Part shown: piece after piece, positions 5,772-5,786 of the stretch
Layout: every line of letters begins with the position of its first letter
How positions within the stretch are numbered: the first letter of the stretch is position 1
Assembly (NCBI GenBank): GCA_903907885.1
Contig: CAIVPY010000225.1
Span: 1 to 5,786, forward strand
Source: an uncultured Bacteroidota bacterium
GTDB lineage: Bacteria; Bacteroidota; Bacteroidia; UKL13-3
Direction of reading: 5' to 3'
DNA: 5,786 nt
Notes under the pieces: model-generated
The model's database searches: none
Seen by the model: only the letters and a program-made list of their open reading frames with translations
What the model was told of the DNA's origin: nothing
Translations under genes and position numbers: made by a program

Positions 5772-5786
5772 TTTTTTCATAGTTAA

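Noticed and set aside
1..5786. Insertion sequence, CRISPR array, tRNA or rRNA gene, riboswitch
   Set aside because: I saw no transposase, terminal inverted repeats, regularly spaced repeats, cloverleaf or conserved RNA core in any intergenic gap; all gaps are about 110 bp or shorter.

Overview
The window is chromosomal DNA from a member of the phylum Bacteroidota. Three things point there: a secreted protein ending in a type 9 secretion (T9SS) type A sorting domain, promoter -7 boxes of the TAnnTTTG kind instead of the E. coli -10 box, and A/T-rich leaders with almost no Shine-Dalgarno sequence. The proteins also match Bacteroidota versions of their families. The order or genus cannot be fixed from this sequence. 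The DNA is A/T-rich overall, and the lpdA gene is visibly richer in G and C than its neighbours.

Layout. Positions 1-1865 (minus strand) hold a large exported protein with a signal peptide, two Asp-box repeats and a T9SS sorting domain. It runs off the left edge, so its last residues are missing. Upstream on the same strand is holA (1946-2947), the delta subunit of the DNA polymerase III clamp loader. Divergent from holA is a 150-residue protein (3052-3504) with an HsdR N-terminal type PD-(D/E)XK nuclease fold. Both genes of this divergent pair appear to start at GTG. Next, convergent with the nuclease-like gene, is a 72-residue membrane protein (3599-3817, minus). Divergent from it is lpdA (3926-5314), a complete dihydrolipoyl dehydrogenase. 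The last gene is rplS (5424-5771), ribosomal protein L19, with its own promoter.

The genes do not form one pathway. holA and rplS are housekeeping replication and translation genes. lpdA supplies the E3 subunit of 2-oxoacid dehydrogenase and/or glycine cleavage complexes, but no partner gene lies in the window. The T9SS cargo is an accessory surface or secreted protein. Most genes seem to be transcribed singly from their own promoters.

I see no mobile element, CRISPR array, tRNA or rRNA, and no clear undescribed system. The items most worth a second look are a perfect 20-bp palindrome overlapping the lpdA promoter, the orphan nuclease-like protein beside holA, the paired non-ATG starts, and the small uncharacterised membrane protein.
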